DNA from: Sarcophilus harrisii | Taxonomy: Eukaryota > Chordata > Mammalia > Dasyuromorphia > Dasyuridae | Assembly: GCF_902635505.1 (NCBI RefSeq) | Contig: NC_045432.1 | Coordinates: 77,799,051-77,863,050 of the forward strand | Direction: 5' to 3' | DNA: 64,000 nucleotides | Part shown: piece by piece, positions 34,561 to 48,499 of the stretch | How the letters are laid out: every line of letters starts with the position of its first letter | Position numbering within the stretch: position 1 is the first letter of the stretch | The notes under the pieces: generated by a model | What the model saw: only the letters and a program-made list of their open reading frames with translations | Databases searched by the model: none | What the model was told of the DNA's origin: nothing | Translations under genes and position numbers: made by a program

Positions 34561-36009
34561 AACACTTGCCATCACAAGTTACCAGAAGTCCCTGCTGTAG
34601 CTCCAGGGTGAAGAGGAACAGTTGCCGTCACAAGTTACCAGAAGTCCCTGCTGCAGCTCCAGGGTGAAGAGCAACACTTGCCATCACAAGTTCCCAGAAG
34701 TCCCTGCTGCAGCTCCAGGGTGAAGAGCAACACTTGCCATCACAAGTTACCAGAAGTCCCTGCTGTAGCTCCAGGGTGAAGAGGAACACTTGCGCTCACA
34801 AGTTACCAGAAGTCCCTGCTGCTGCTGTAGGGTGAAGAATAACAGTTGCCATCACAAGTTGCCAGAAGTCCCTGCTGCTGCTGTAGGGTGAAGAATAACA
34901 GTTGCCATTACAAGTTGACTATAGTCCTTGCTGCTGCTCCAAGGTGAAGAGGACCAGGTGCTATGAAATGTTACCAGAAATCTTTACTGAAGCTAGTGGG
35001 TGAAGAAGACCAATTTCCCTAAGAAAAATGCAGAAGACACAGCTGCAGCTTAGGGGTGGAGAGAGGCCTTTGATATCACAACAAATCAGAGGTCTCAGTT
35101 GCAGCGCTGGGTTGGACAGAGGTCTCTGCTATCACACCCTAGCAGAGGTCTCATATACCGCTCCTGGACAGAACGAGGCCTTTGCCATCACAACTACGCA
35201 GACGTCCCAAATGGAACTTAGGGTTGGAAAGAGGCCTTTGCCATCAAAACCAAGCAGAAGTACAAGCTGTACCTCCCGTTTGAAGAAGAACACTTCCTAT
35301 CACCAATAACTGAACATCACAGCTGCAGGTCCAATGTGAAGAAAAGAACTTGCCTCCACAAGTAACCAGAAGTCCCTCCTCCTGCTCTAGGGTGAAGAAC
35401 ACCAGTTGCCATCACAATTTGCCACAAGTCCCTGCGGCTGCTCCAGGGTGAAGAACACTTGTGGTGACAAGTAACCAGAAGTTCCTGCTGAGGCTCCAGG
35501 GTGAAGAGGAACACTTGTGACCACAAGTACCCAGAAGTCCCTGCTGCTGCTCCAGGGTGAAGAACAACAGTTGCCATTACAAGTTACCAGAAGTCCCTGC
35601 TGTAGCTCCAGGGTGAAGAGGAACACTTGTGACCACAAGTACCAGAAGTCCCTGCTGCTGCTCCAGGGTGAAGAATAACAGTTTCCATTACAAGTTGACT
35701 AAAGTCCCTGCTGCTGCTACAAGGTGAAGAGGACCACGTGCCATGAAATGTTGCCAGAAATCTTTCTTGAAGCTAGTAGGTGAAGAAGACCAATTTTGCT
35801 AAGAAAAATGCAGAAGACACAGCTGCAGCTTAGGGGTGGAGAGAGGCCTTTGATATCACAACAAATCAGAGGTCTCTGTTGCAGCGCTGGGTTGGACAGA
35901 GGTCTTTGCTATCACACCCTAGCAGAGGTCTCATATACCGCTCCAAGATAGAACGAGGCCTTTGCCATCACAACTACGCAGACGTCCCAACTGCAGCTTA
36001 GGGGTGGAG

Positions 36010-39000
36010 AGAGGCCTCCATCACAACCAAGCAGAAGTACAAGCTGCACCTCCCGCTTGAAGAAGAACACTTCCTATCACCAATAACTGAACATCACAGC
36101 TGCAGGTCCAGTGTGAAGAAAAGAACTTGCTAAGCAACCAGAAGTCCCTCCTCCTGTCTAGGGCGAAGAACACCAGTTCATCACAATTTGCCAGAAGTCC
36201 CGCGGCTGCTCCAGGGTGAAGAACACTTGTATGACAAGTAACCAGAAGTTCCGCTGAGGCTCCAGGGTGAAGAGGAACACTTGTGACCACAAGTACCCAG
36301 AAGTCCCGCTGCTGCTCCAGGGTGAAGAAACAACAGTTGCCATTACAAGTTACCAGAAAGTCCCTGCTGAGCTCCAGGGTGAAGAGGAACACGTGCATGA
36401 TCACGAAGCTACCTAGAAGCCCCTACTGACTGCTCCAGTGGTGAAGAGGAACACTTGTACACAGACCAGAGTCCCTGTGCACTGCAGGGTGAAGAACAAC
36501 AGTTGCCATTACACGTCATGCCTGATGTACCTGCTGCTGTCTCCAAGTGAACAAACAGCTTGCCATCACAAGTACAGCAAGTCCCTGCTGAGCTCCAGGG
36601 TGAAGAGGAACACTTTGATCACAAGTTAGCAGATGTCCCGCTGCATGCCACGCGTGAAGAACAACAGCTTTCCATACAAGTGCCTAAAGTCCCACTGCTG
36701 CTCCAGGTGAAGAGGATCAAGGCTATGAAATGTTACACAGAAATCTCTCCTGAAGCTAGTGGGTGAAGAAGACCAATTTCGCTAAGACAAATGCAGAAGC
36801 ACAGCTGCAGCTTCAGGGTGGAAGAAGGCCTTGATATCACAAGAAACAGAGGTCCCGTTGCAGCTCTAGGGTGACAGAGGTCCTTTGCCATCACACCCAG
36901 CAGAGGTCCTTCATCCGCTCCAAGATAGAACAGCCTTTGCCATCACAACTACGAGAGTCCACTGCAGCTTAGGGTGGAGAGAGAACCTTGCCATCACAAC
37001 AGCAGAAGTCCAAGCTGCAGCTCCGTTTGAAGAAGAACACTTACTATCACCAATAACCAGACATCACAGCTGCGTCCAGTGGTGAAGAAAAACACTTGCC
37101 TCAAAAGTACAGTGAAGTCCCTCCTGCTGCTTAGGGTGAAGAACAACATTGCCATCACAAGTTGCCAGAAGTCCCTGCTGCTGCTCCAGGGTGAAGAGGA
37201 ACACTTGTGATCAGTAACCAAGTCCCTGCTGCGCTCCAGGGTGAAGAGAAATTACTTGCCGTCGTTACCAGAAGTCCCTGCTGCAGCTACAGGGTGAAGA
37301 GCAACACGTGCCTGTGACCCAAGTCCAGAAAGTCCCTGCTGCTCTCTGAGGGTGGAAGAATGAAAGCCATCAGCAAGTAACTCAGAAGTCCCTGCTAGCT
37401 GTGAGGGTGAAGAAACAGGTCTCTCCATTACAAGTTGACTAATGTCCTTGCTGCTGCCGCAAGTGAAGAGGACCACGTACCATGAACAGTACTTCAGAAA
37501 CTTTCACTGAAGCTTAGTGGGTGAAGAAGACCAATTTCCTAAGAACAATGCAGAAGCACAGCTGCAGCTTAGGGGTGGAGAGAGGCCTTTGATATCACAA
37601 CAAATCAGAGGTCCAGTTGACAGCTCTGGGTAGACAGAGTCCTTTGCTATCACATCCCCTAGCAGAAGTCCCATAACGCTCCAGGATAGAACGAGAGCCT
37701 TTGCTGCATCACAACCACTGAACGTCCTAAATGCAGCTTAGGGGTGAGAGAGGCACTTGCCATCACAAGTCCAAGCCAGAGGCTCCAGCGTGCAGAGCAC
37801 CTGTTGCAAGTAAGAACCCTCCTACTCCAGGTGAAGTGGACATCACAGCTGCAGGTCCAGATCCCGCTGAAGAAAAGCACTTGCCACCAAAGTAACCAGA
37901 AGTCCCTCCTGCTGCTCAGGGTGAAGAACACCAGTTGCCATCACAATTTCCAAAGTCCCTGCGGCTGCTCCAGGGGTGAAGAACACATTGTGGCAACAAG
38001 TAACAGAAGTCCTGCTGCAGCTCCAGGGTGAAGAGGAACACTCATAGATCCAAGTACCCAGAAAGTCCTGCTCTGCCCAGGGTGAAGAACAACAGTTGCC
38101 ATTGCAAGTATACTCAGAAGTCCACTGCAGCTCCAGGGGTGAAGAGGCTGAACACACCAAATGATCACAAGTTACCTGAGGAAGACTCCCCTACTAGCTC
38201 GCTCCAGGGTGAAGAGGAAACACCTTTGACCACAAGTACCAGAAGTCCCTCTGCATGCTAGGGTGAAGAACAACAGTTGCCATTACACGTGCCCGATGTA
38301 CCCTGCGCTGTTCCAAGGTGAAGAGAACACTTGCCATCACAAGTTACCAGAAGTCCTGCTGAGGATCCAGGGTGAAGAGGAACACTTGATCACAAGTTAC
38401 CAGATGTCCCTCTGCTGCTCCAGGGTGAAGAACAACAGTTTCCATTACAAGTTGCCTAAAGTCCTGCTGCTGCTCCAGGTGAAGAGGACCAAGTGCTGTG
38501 AAATGTTACCAGAAATCTTTCCTGAAGCTCAGGGGTGAAGAAGACCACTTGCTAAGACAAATCAGAAGACACAGCTGCAGCTTCAGGGTGAGAGAAGGCC
38601 TTTGACATCTAACATAATCAGAGGTCCCGTTGCACTAGGTGACAGAGGTCTTTGCTCACAATTCCTAGCAGAGTCCCTCTATACGCTCCAGGATAGAAGA
38701 GGCCTTGCCATCACAATACCAGAGACGTCACAACTGCAGCTTAGGCGGGAAGAGGCCTTTGCCATCACAACGCAAGCAGAGGTCCAAGCTGCAGCTCCTG
38801 TTGAAGAAGAACACTTATATCACCAATAACTGGCTACCAGACCTGACTGGGTCCATGTGAAGAAAAGCACTTGCCTCAAAAAGCTACGAGAAGTCCTCCT
38901 GCTGCTCTAGGGTGAAGAAACAGCTTGCCATCACAAGTGCCAGAAGTCCCTGCTGCTCCAGGGTGAAGAGGAACACTTGCTGATGTCAAGTAACCAGAAG

Positions 39001-41040
39001 TCTCTCTCGACGCTCCAGGGTGAAGAGGAAACTTGCCATCACAAGTACCAGAAGTCCCGCTGCAGCTCCAGGGGTGAAGAGGCAACTTGCCATCACAAGT
39101 CCAACAGAGTTCCCTGCAGGCTCCAGGGTTGAAGAGGAACACTTCGATCACCAATTACAGAAGTCCCTATGCTGCGTCCAGGGTGAAGAAAACAGCTTGC
39201 CATCACAATTTGCAGAAGTCCACTGGCTGCTCCAGGGTGAAGAACACTTGTGGCGAAAGTAAACGCAGAAGTTCCGCTGACGCTCCAGGGTGAAGAGGAA
39301 CACTTGGACTCAAGTAACCAGAAGCCCTGCTGAGCTCCAGGGTGAAGAGGAACACATTGGACCAGAAGTACAGAAGTCCCTCTGGCTGCTCCAGGGTGAA
39401 GAACAAGATTTGCCATACAAGTTGCCTGATGTACCTGCTGCTGCTCTAAGGGGAAGAGGAACACTTGGCGTCACAAGTTACCAGAAGTCCCTGCTGCTGC
39501 TCCAGGGTGAAGAACAACAGTTGCCATTACAAGTTACCAGAAGTCCCTGCTGCTCCTCTAGGGTGAAGAATAACAGTTTCCATTACAAGTTGACTAAAGT
39601 CCCTGCTGCAACTCCAGGGTGAAGAGCAACACTTGCCATCAAAGTCACTCTAGGTAAGCCCCTGACTGCAGCTCTCAGGGTGAAGAAGCAACACTTGCAC
39701 TAAGTTACCAGAATCCCTGTGCTAGCTCCAGGGTGAAGAGGAACACTTGTGATCACAAGTTACCAGAAGCCCTGCTGCTGCTCCAGGGTGAAGAGGAACA
39801 CTTAGACCACAAGTACTCAGAAGTCCCTGCTGCTCTCCAGGGTGAAGAAAACAGTTCCATTACAGTTGCCTAGATGTACCCTGCTGCTTCCAAGGTGAAG
39901 ACAACACTTGCCATCACAAGTTACCAGAAGTCCCTGCTGTAGATCCAGGGTGAAGAGAGAACACTTGTAGTCACTAAGTTACCAGATGTCCCTCTGTTGC
40001 TCCAGGGTGAAGAACAACAGTTTCCATTACAAGTTGCCTGAAGTCCCTGCTGCCTCCAAGGTGAAGAGGACCAAGTTATGACAATGTTACCAGAAATCTT
40101 CCTGAACCAGGGTGAAGAAACCAGCTTTCTTGCTAAAGAATAAATGCTAGAAGACACAGCTGCAGCTTAGGTGAGAGAGGAACCTTAATATCTAACAATA
40201 CAGAGGTCTCCGCTGAGCTCAGGGTGAAGAGGTCATTTGCTATCACAGCCCAGCGAGTCTCATATACGCCCAAGATAGAACGAGGACCTTTGCCATCACA
40301 ACTACGGAGAGTCCCAACTGCAGCTTCAGGGGTGAAGAGGCCTTTGCCATCACACCACAGAGTCCAAGCTGCAGCTCCGTTGAAGAAGAACACTTCTATC
40401 ACCAATAACTGGAGCTCACAGCTGAGTCCAGGGTGAAGAGAAAGCACTTGCCACCAAAAGTAACAGAAGTCCCTCCTGCTGCTCTAGGGTGAAGAACAAC
40501 AGTTGCCATCACAAGTTGCCAAAGTCCCTGCTGCTCCAGGTGAAGAGGAACACTTGCTATGCAAGTAACCAGGAAGTCCCTGCTGACGCCTCAGGGTGAA
40601 GAGGACCATTGCTCATCACAAATTGCAGAAGTCCCTGCTGCAGCTCCAGGGTGAAGAGCAACACTTGCCATCACAAGCTACCAATCCCTGCTGAGCTCCA
40701 GGGTGAAGAGGAACACTTGCATCACAAGTTACAGAAGTCCCTCTGCTCTCTAGGGTGAAGAACAACATTGCCATTACAATTTCCAGAAGTCCCTGCTGCT
40801 CCAGGTGAAGAACACTTGTGGCGACAAGTAAACAGAAGTTCCTGCTGAGCTCCAGGGTGAAGAGGAACACTTGACCACAAGTTACCCAGAAGCCCCTGCT
40901 GAGCTCCAGGGTGAAGAGGAACACTTTGCACCAAAGACCCAGAAGTCCCCTGCTGCTCCAGGGTGAAGAACAAATTTGCCATACAAGCTGCCTGATAGTA
41001 ACCTGCTGCTAGCTCTAGCAGGGAAGAGGAACACTTGGTG
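36010..41040. repeat. Indel-dense stretch of the array, probably unpolished sequence
   Basis: The same monomers and B blocks are present, but nearly every unit has one or more missing or extra bases (for example 'gtcccgctgctgctcc' for 'gtccctgctgctgctcc', 'acttgtatgacaag' for 'acttgtggtgacaag'). The change is abrupt: 35.0-36.0 kb carries the same block cleanly. A clean island lies at about 39480-39640. Clean sequence resumes at 41040. This pattern fits uncorrected long-read errors better than natural divergence, which in the rest of the array is mainly substitutions and whole-monomer changes. Confidence 0.7.
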
Positions 41041-44000
41041 TCACAAGTACCAGAAGTCCCTGCTGCTGCTCCAGGGTGAAGAACAACAGTTGCCATTACA
41101 AGTTACCAGAAGTCCCTGCTGCTCCTCTAGGGTGAAGAATAACAGTTTCCATTACAAGTTGACTAAAGTCCCTGCTGCAACTCCAGGGTGAAGAGCAACA
41201 CTTGCCATCAAAAGTTACCAGAAGCTCCTGCTGCAGCTCCCGGGTGAAGAGCAACACTTGCCATCATACAGAAGTCTAGCCTCAGGAAGACCCACATAAG
41301 CCTGTGAGCTCCAGGGTGAAGAGGAACACTTGTGATCACAAGTTACCAGAAGCCCCTGCTGCTGCTCCAGGGTGAAGAGGAACACTTGTGACCACAAGTA
41401 CCCAGAAGTCCCTGCTGCTACTCCAGGGTGAAGAACAACAGTTGCCATTACACGTTGCCTGATGTACCTGCTGCTGTTCCAAGGTGAAGACGAACACTTG
41501 CCATCACAAGTTACCAGAAGTCCCTGCTGTAGATCCAGGGTGAAGAGGAACACTTGTGATCACAAGTTACCAGATGTCCCTGCTGCTGCTCCAGGGTGAA
41601 GAACAACAGTTTCCATTACAAGTTGCCTAAAGTCCCTGCTGCTGCTCCAAGGTGAAGAGGACCAAGTGCTATGAAATGTTACCAGAAATCTTTCCTGAAG
41701 CTAGTGGGTGAAGAAGACCAATTTCGCTAAGAAAAATGCAGAAGACACAGCTGCAGCTTAGGGGTGGAGAGAGGCCTTTGATATCATAACAAATCAGAGG
41801 TCTCAGTTGCAGCTCTGGGTTGGACAGAGGTCTTTGCTATCACACCCTAGCAGAGGTCTCATATACCGCTCCAGGATAGAACGAGGCCTTTGCCATCACA
41901 ACTACGCAGACGTCACAACTGCAGCTTAGGGGTGGAGAGAGGCCTTTGCCATCACAACCAAGCAGAGGTCCAAGCTGCAGCTCCCGTTTGAAGAAGAACA
42001 CTTACTATCACCAATAACTGGACATCACAGCTGCGGGTCCAGTGTGAAGAAAAGCACTTGCCTCCAAAAGTAACCAGAAGTCCCTCCTGCTGCTCTAGGG
42101 TGAAGAACAACAGTTGCCATCACAAGTTGCCAGAAGTCCCTGCTGCTGCTCCAGGGTGAAGAGGAACACTTGTGATGTCAAGTAACCAGAAGTCCCTGCT
42201 GACGCTCCAGGGTGAAGAGGAATACTTGCCATCACAAGTTACCAGAAGTCCCTGCTGCAGCTCCAGGGTGAAGAGCAACACTTGCCATCACAAGTTACCA
42301 GAAGTCCCTGCTGTAGCTCCAGGGTGAAGAGGAACACTTGCGATCACAAGTTACCAGAAGTCCCTGCTGCTGCTCTAGGGTGAAGAATAACAGTTGCCAT
42401 CACAATTTGCCAGAAGTCCCTGCGGCTGCTCCAGGGTGAAGAACACTTGTGGCGACAAGTAAACAGAAGTTCCTGCTGACGCTCCAGGGTGAAGAGGAAC
42501 ACTTGTGACCACAAGTACCCAGAAGCCCCTGCTGTAGCTCCAGGGTGAAGAGGAACACTTGTGACCACAAGTACCCAGAAGTCCCTGCTGCTGCTCCAGG
42601 GTGAAGAACAAGATTTGCCATTACAAGTTGCCTGATGTACCTGCTGCTGCTCTAAGGGGAAGAGGAACACTTGGCGTCACAAGTTACCAGAAGTCCCTGC
42701 TGCTGCTCCAGGGTGAAGAACAACAGTTGCCATTACAAGTTACCAGAAGTCCCTGCTGTAGCTCCAGGGTGAAGAGGAACACTTGTGATCACAAGTTACC
42801 AGAAGCCCCTGCTGCTGCTCCAGGGTGAAGAGGAACACTTGTGACCACAAGTACCCAGAAGTCCCTGCTGCTGCTCCAGGGTGAAGAAACAACAGCTTGC
42901 CATTCAAGTTGCCTTGATGTACCTGCGCTGCTCCAAGGTGAAGAGGAACACTTGCCATCAAAAGTTACCAGAAGTCCCTGCTGTAGCTCCAGGGTGAAGA
43001 GGAACACTTGTGATCACAAGTTACCAGAAGTCCCTGCTGCTGCTCTAGGGTGAAGAACAACAGTTGCCATTACAAGTTGCCTGAAGTCCCTGCTGCAGCT
43101 CCAGGGTGAAGAGGAACACTTGCCATCACAAGTTACCAGAAGTCCCTGCTGTAGTTCCAGGTTGAAGAGGAACATCTGTGACCATAAGTAACCTGAAGTC
43201 CCTGGTGCTGCTCCAGGGTGAAGAACAACAGTTGCCATTACAAGTTGCCTGAAGTCCCTGCTGCTGCTCCAAGGTGAAGAGGAACACTTGCCATCACAAG
43301 TTACCAGAAGTCCCTGCTGCAGCTCCAGGGTGAAGAGCAACACTTGCCATCACAAGTTACCAGAAGTCCCTGCTGCAGCTCCAGGGTGAAGAGCAACACT
43401 TGCCATCACAAGTTACCAGAAGTCCCTGCTGCAGCTCCAGGGTGAAGAGCAACACTTGCCATCACAAGTTACCAGAAGTCCCTGCTGCAGCTCCAGCGTG
43501 AAGAGCAACACTTGCCATCACAAGTTACCAGAAGTCCCTGATGCTGCTCTAGGGTGTAGAATAACAGTTTCCATTACAAGTTGACTAAAGTCCCTACTGC
43601 TGTTCCAAGGTGAAGAGACCACGTGCCATGAAATGTTACCAGAAATCTTTCCTGAAGCTACTGGGTGAAGAAGACCAATTTCCCTAAGAAAAATGCAGAA
43701 GACACAGCTGCAGCTTAGGGGTGGAGAGAGGCCTTTGATATCACAACAAATCAGACGTCTCAGTTGCAGCTCTGGGTTGGACAGAGGTCTTTGCTATCAC
43801 AACCTAGCATAGGTCTCATTTACCGCTCCAGGATAGAACGAGGCCTTTGCCAACCACAACTACGCAGGCGTCACAACTGCAGCTTAGTGGTGGAGAGCGG
43901 CCTTTGCTATTACAACCAAGCAGAGGTCCAAGCTGCAGCTCCCGCTTGAAGAAGAACACTTCCTATCACCAATAAGTGGACTTCACAGCTGCAGCTCCAG

Positions 44001-46259
44001 TGTGAAGAAAAGGACTTTCCTCCAAAAGTAACCAGAAGTCCCTCCTGCTGCTCTAGGGTGAAGTACAACAGTTGCCATCACAAGGTGCCAGAAGTCCCTG
44101 TTGCTGCTCCAGGGTGAAGAGCAACACTTGCCATTACAAGTTACCAGAAGTCCCTGTTGCAGCTCCAGGGTGAAGAGCAACACTTGCCATCACAATTTGC
44201 CAGAAGTCCCTGCTGCAGCTCCATGGTGAATACGAACATTTGCCATCAAAAGTTACCAGAAATCTTTCCTGTAGCTACTGGGTGAAGATGACCAATTACC
44301 CCAAGAAAAATGCAGAGGACGCAGCTTCAGATTAGGGGTGGAGACAGGCCTTTTCTATCAAAACAAAGCAGAGGTCTCAGCTACAGCTCCGGGGTGGAGA
44401 GAGGCCTTTGCCATCAGAAGAAAGCAGAGGTCTCAGCTGTAGTTCTAGGATGTAGAGACACCTTTGCCATCACAACCAAGAAGCTGTCTCAGCTGCAGCT
44501 CCCAGATGGAGAGAGGCCTTTGCCATCACAACTAAGCAGAAGTCCAAGCTGCAGCTCCTGTTTGAAGAAGAACACTTCCTATCAGCAATAATTAGACGTC
44601 CCAGCTGCATGTCCAGTGTGACAAAAAAACTTGTCACCACAAATAACCAGAATTTCCTGCTGCAGCTCCAGGGTGAAGACGAACACTTGTCATCACAAGT
44701 AACCAGAAGTCCCTGCTGTAGCTCTAGGGTGAAGAGGAACACTTGTGATCCTAAGTTACCAGAAGTCCCTGCTGTAGCTCCAGGGTGAAGAGGAACACTT
44801 GTGATCAAAAGTTACCAGAAGTCCCTGCTGCTGCTCCAGGGTGAAGAACAACAGTTTCCATTACAAGTTGCCTAAAGTCCCTGCTGCTGCTCCAAGGTGA
44901 AGAGGACCAAGTGCTATGAAATGTTACCAGAAATCTTTCCTGAAGCTTGTGGGTGAAGAAGACCAATTTCGCTAAGAAAAATGCAGAAGACACAGCTGCA
45001 ACTTAGGGGAGGAGAGAGGCCTTTGATATCGCAACAAATCAGAGGTCTCAGTTGTAGCTCTGGGTTGGACAGAGGTCTTTGCTATCACACCCTAGCAGAG
45101 GTCTCATGTACCGCTACAAGATAGAGTGAGGCCTTTGCCATCACAACTACGCAGACGTCCCAACTGCACCTTAGGGGTGGAAAGAGGCCTTTGCCATCAC
45201 AACCAAGCAGAAGTACAAGCTGCACCTCCCGCTTGAAGATGAACACTTCCTATCACCAATAACTGAACATTACATCTGCAGGTCCAGTGTGAAGAAAAGA
45301 ACTTGCCTCCACAAGTAACCAGAAGTCCCTCCTCCTGCTCTAGGGTGAAGAACACCAGTTCCCATCACAATTTGCCAGAAGTCCCTGCGGCTGCTCCAGG
45401 GTGAAGAACACTTGTGGCGACAAGTAAACAGAAGTTCCTGCTGACGCTCCAGGGTGAAGAGCAACAGTTGCCATTACAAGTTACCAGAAGTCCCTGCTGT
45501 AGCTCCAGCGTAAAGAGGAACACTTGTGATCACAAGTACCCAGAAGTCCCTGCTGTAGCTCCAGCGTGAAGAGGAACACTTGTGACCACAAGTACCCAGA
45601 AGTCCCTGCTGCTGCTCCAGGGTGAAGAACAACAGTTGCCATTACAAGTTGCCTGATGTACATGCTGCTGCTCCAAGGTGAAGAGGAACACTTGCCATCA
45701 CAAGTTACCAGAAGTCCCTGCTGTAGCTCCAGGGTGAAGAGGAACACTTGTGATCACAAGTTACCAGAAGTCCCTGCTGTAGCTCCAGGGTGAAGAGGAA
45801 CACTTGTGATCACAAATTACCAGAAGTCCCTGCTGCTCCTCTAGGGTGAAGAATAACAGTTTCCATTACAAGTTGACTAAAGTCCCTGCTGTTGCTCCAA
45901 GGTGAAGAGGTCCAAGTGCCATGAAATGTTGCCAGAAATCTTTCCTGAAGATACTGGGTGAAGAAGACCAATTTCCCTAAGAAAAATGCAGAAGACATAG
46001 CTGCAGATTAGTGGTGGAGAGAGGCCTTTGATATCACAACAAATCAGAGGTCTCAGTTGCAGCTCTGGGTTGGACAGAGGTCTTTGCTATCACAACCTAG
46101 CATAGGTCTCATTTACCGCTCCAGGAAAGAATGAGGCCTTTGCCATCACAACTACGCAGACGTCCCAACTGCAGCTTAGGGGTCGAGAGAGGCCTTTGCC
46201 ATCACAACCAAGCAGAGGTCCAAGCTGCAGCTCCCGTTTGAAGAAGAACACTTACTATC

Positions 46260-47720
46260 ACAATAACTGGACATCACAGCTGCGGTCCAGTGTGAAAAAC
46301 TGCACAAAACGAATTCCTGCCTCCAAAAGTAACAACTGACAAAGTACCAATCCCTGCTGCTCTAGGGTGAAGAAGAACAGTTGCCATCCAAGTTGCCAGA
46401 AGTCCCTGCTGCTGCTCCAGGGTGATTAGGAACAATTGTGATGACAAGTAACTAGAAGTCCCTGCTGCAGCTCCAGGGTGAAGAGCAACACTTGCCATCA
46501 CAAGTTACCAGAAGTCCCTACTGCAGGTCCAGGGTGAAGAGGAACACTTGCCATCACAAGTTACCAGAAGTCCCTGCTGTAGCTCCAGGGTGAAGAACGA
46601 ACACTTTGTAGATCAAAGTTACCAGAAGTCCCTGCTGCTGCTCCAGGGGAAGAGGAACTTATATCAGTTACATCAGAAGTCCTGCTGTGCCCAGGGTGAA
46701 GAACAGTTTCATCACATGCCTCTAGAAGTCCCTGCTGCTGCACCAAGGTGAAGAGGACCACTTGCCATGAAATGTACCAGAAATCGTCCTGAAGCTGACC
46801 TTAGGGTGGAAGAAGGACCATTTGCTAAGCAAAATAGCAGAAGACACAGCTGCACTTAGGTTGGAGAGAGGCCTTTGATCATCAATAACAAATCAGAGGT
46901 CCTTCAAAGACTTGCAGCTCCTAGGTGGACAGAGGTCCTTTGCTCAGTGACAACCCAGTCCATCACAATTTGAGTCCTGCTCCAGGATGAATGAGGCTTT
47001 GCCATCACAACACGCAGACAGTCCCAATGCCACCTTAGGGGTGAGAGCCTTGCCATCACAACCATGCAGAAGGTCCAGCTGCAGCTCCAGCTTGAAGAAG
47101 AACACTTATATCACCAATAACTGACATCCACTGCTGTGGTCCAGTGTGAAGAAGAAGCACTTGCCTCCAAAAGTAACCAGAAGTCCCTCCTGCTGCTCAG
47201 GGTGAAGAACAACAGTTGCCATCACAAGTTGCCTAGAAGTCCATGCTGCTGCTCCAGGGTGAAGAGGAACACTTGATGACAAGTAACCAGAAGTCCCTGC
47301 TGACGCTCCAGGGTGAAGAGCAAACTTGCCATCACAAGTTACCAGAAGTCCCTGCTGCAGTTCCAGGGTGAAGAGCAACACTTTGACATCAATAGTTACC
47401 AGAAGTCCCTGCTGCTCCAGGGTGAAGAGGAACACTCGATCACAAGTTACCAGAAGTCCCTGCTGCTGCTCAAGGGTGAAGAAGAAAACAGTTTCCATTA
47501 CAAGTTTCTAAAGATCCTGCTGACTTCCTAAGGTGAAGAGAGACCAGTGCCAATGAAATGTTTCTCAAAATCTTCCTGAAGTTACTCGGTGAAATGAAGC
47601 AACCAATTTCACCTAAGGAAAAATGCAGAAGACACAGCTACGCAGCTTAGTGGTGAAGAGAGGCCTTTGCCATCACAACCAAGCAGAGGTCCAAGCTGCA
47701 GCTCCCTTTGAAGAAGAACA
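46260..47720. repeat. Second indel-dense stretch of the array
   Basis: Many single-base losses and gains, with a cleaner island at about 46380-46590. The phrase 'gattaggaacaattgtgatg' at 46424 recurs at 47873, followed by matching monomers. The noisy stretch therefore lies between two copies of the same local unit. Confidence 0.65.
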
Positions 47721-48499
47721 TCTATCACAATAACTGGACATCACAGCTGCAGTTCCAGTGTGAAGAAAAGCACTTGCCTCCAAAAGTAACGAGAAGTCCC
47801 TCCTGCTGCTCTAGGGTGAAGAACAACAGTTGCCATCACAAGTTGCCAGAAGTCCTGCTGCTGCTCCAGGGTGATTAGGAACAATTGTGATGACAAGTAA
47901 CTAGAAGTCCCTGCTGCAGCTCCAGGGTGAAGAGCAACACTTGCCATCACAAGTTACCAGAAGTCCCTACTGCAGGTCCAGGGTGAAGAGGAACACTTGC
48001 CATCACAAGTTACCAGAAGTCCCTGTCTCCGTAAGACATTGTGACAGCGAGTCCCCTCTCAGGGTGAAGAGGAACACTTGTGATCACAAGTTACCAGAAG
48101 TCCCTGCTGCTGCTCCAGGGTGAAGAACAACAGTTTACATTACATGTTGCCTAAAGTCCCTGCTGCTGCACCAAGGTGAAGAGGACCACGTGCCATGAAA
48201 TGTTACCAGAAATCTTTCCTGAAGCTAATGGGTGAAGAAGACCAATTTCGCTAAGAAAATGCAGAAGCACAGCTGCAGCTTAGGGTGGAGAGAGGCCTTT
48301 GATATCATAACAAATCAGAGGTCTCAGTTGCAGCTCTGGGTTGGACAGAGGTCTTTGCTATCAACCTAGCAGAAGTGTCATATACCGCCTAGGATAGAAT
48401 GAGGCCTTTGCATCACAACCACGCAGACGTCCCAACTGCAGCTTAGGGGTGGAGAGAGGCCTTTGCCATCACAACCATGCAGAGGTCCAAGCTGCAGCT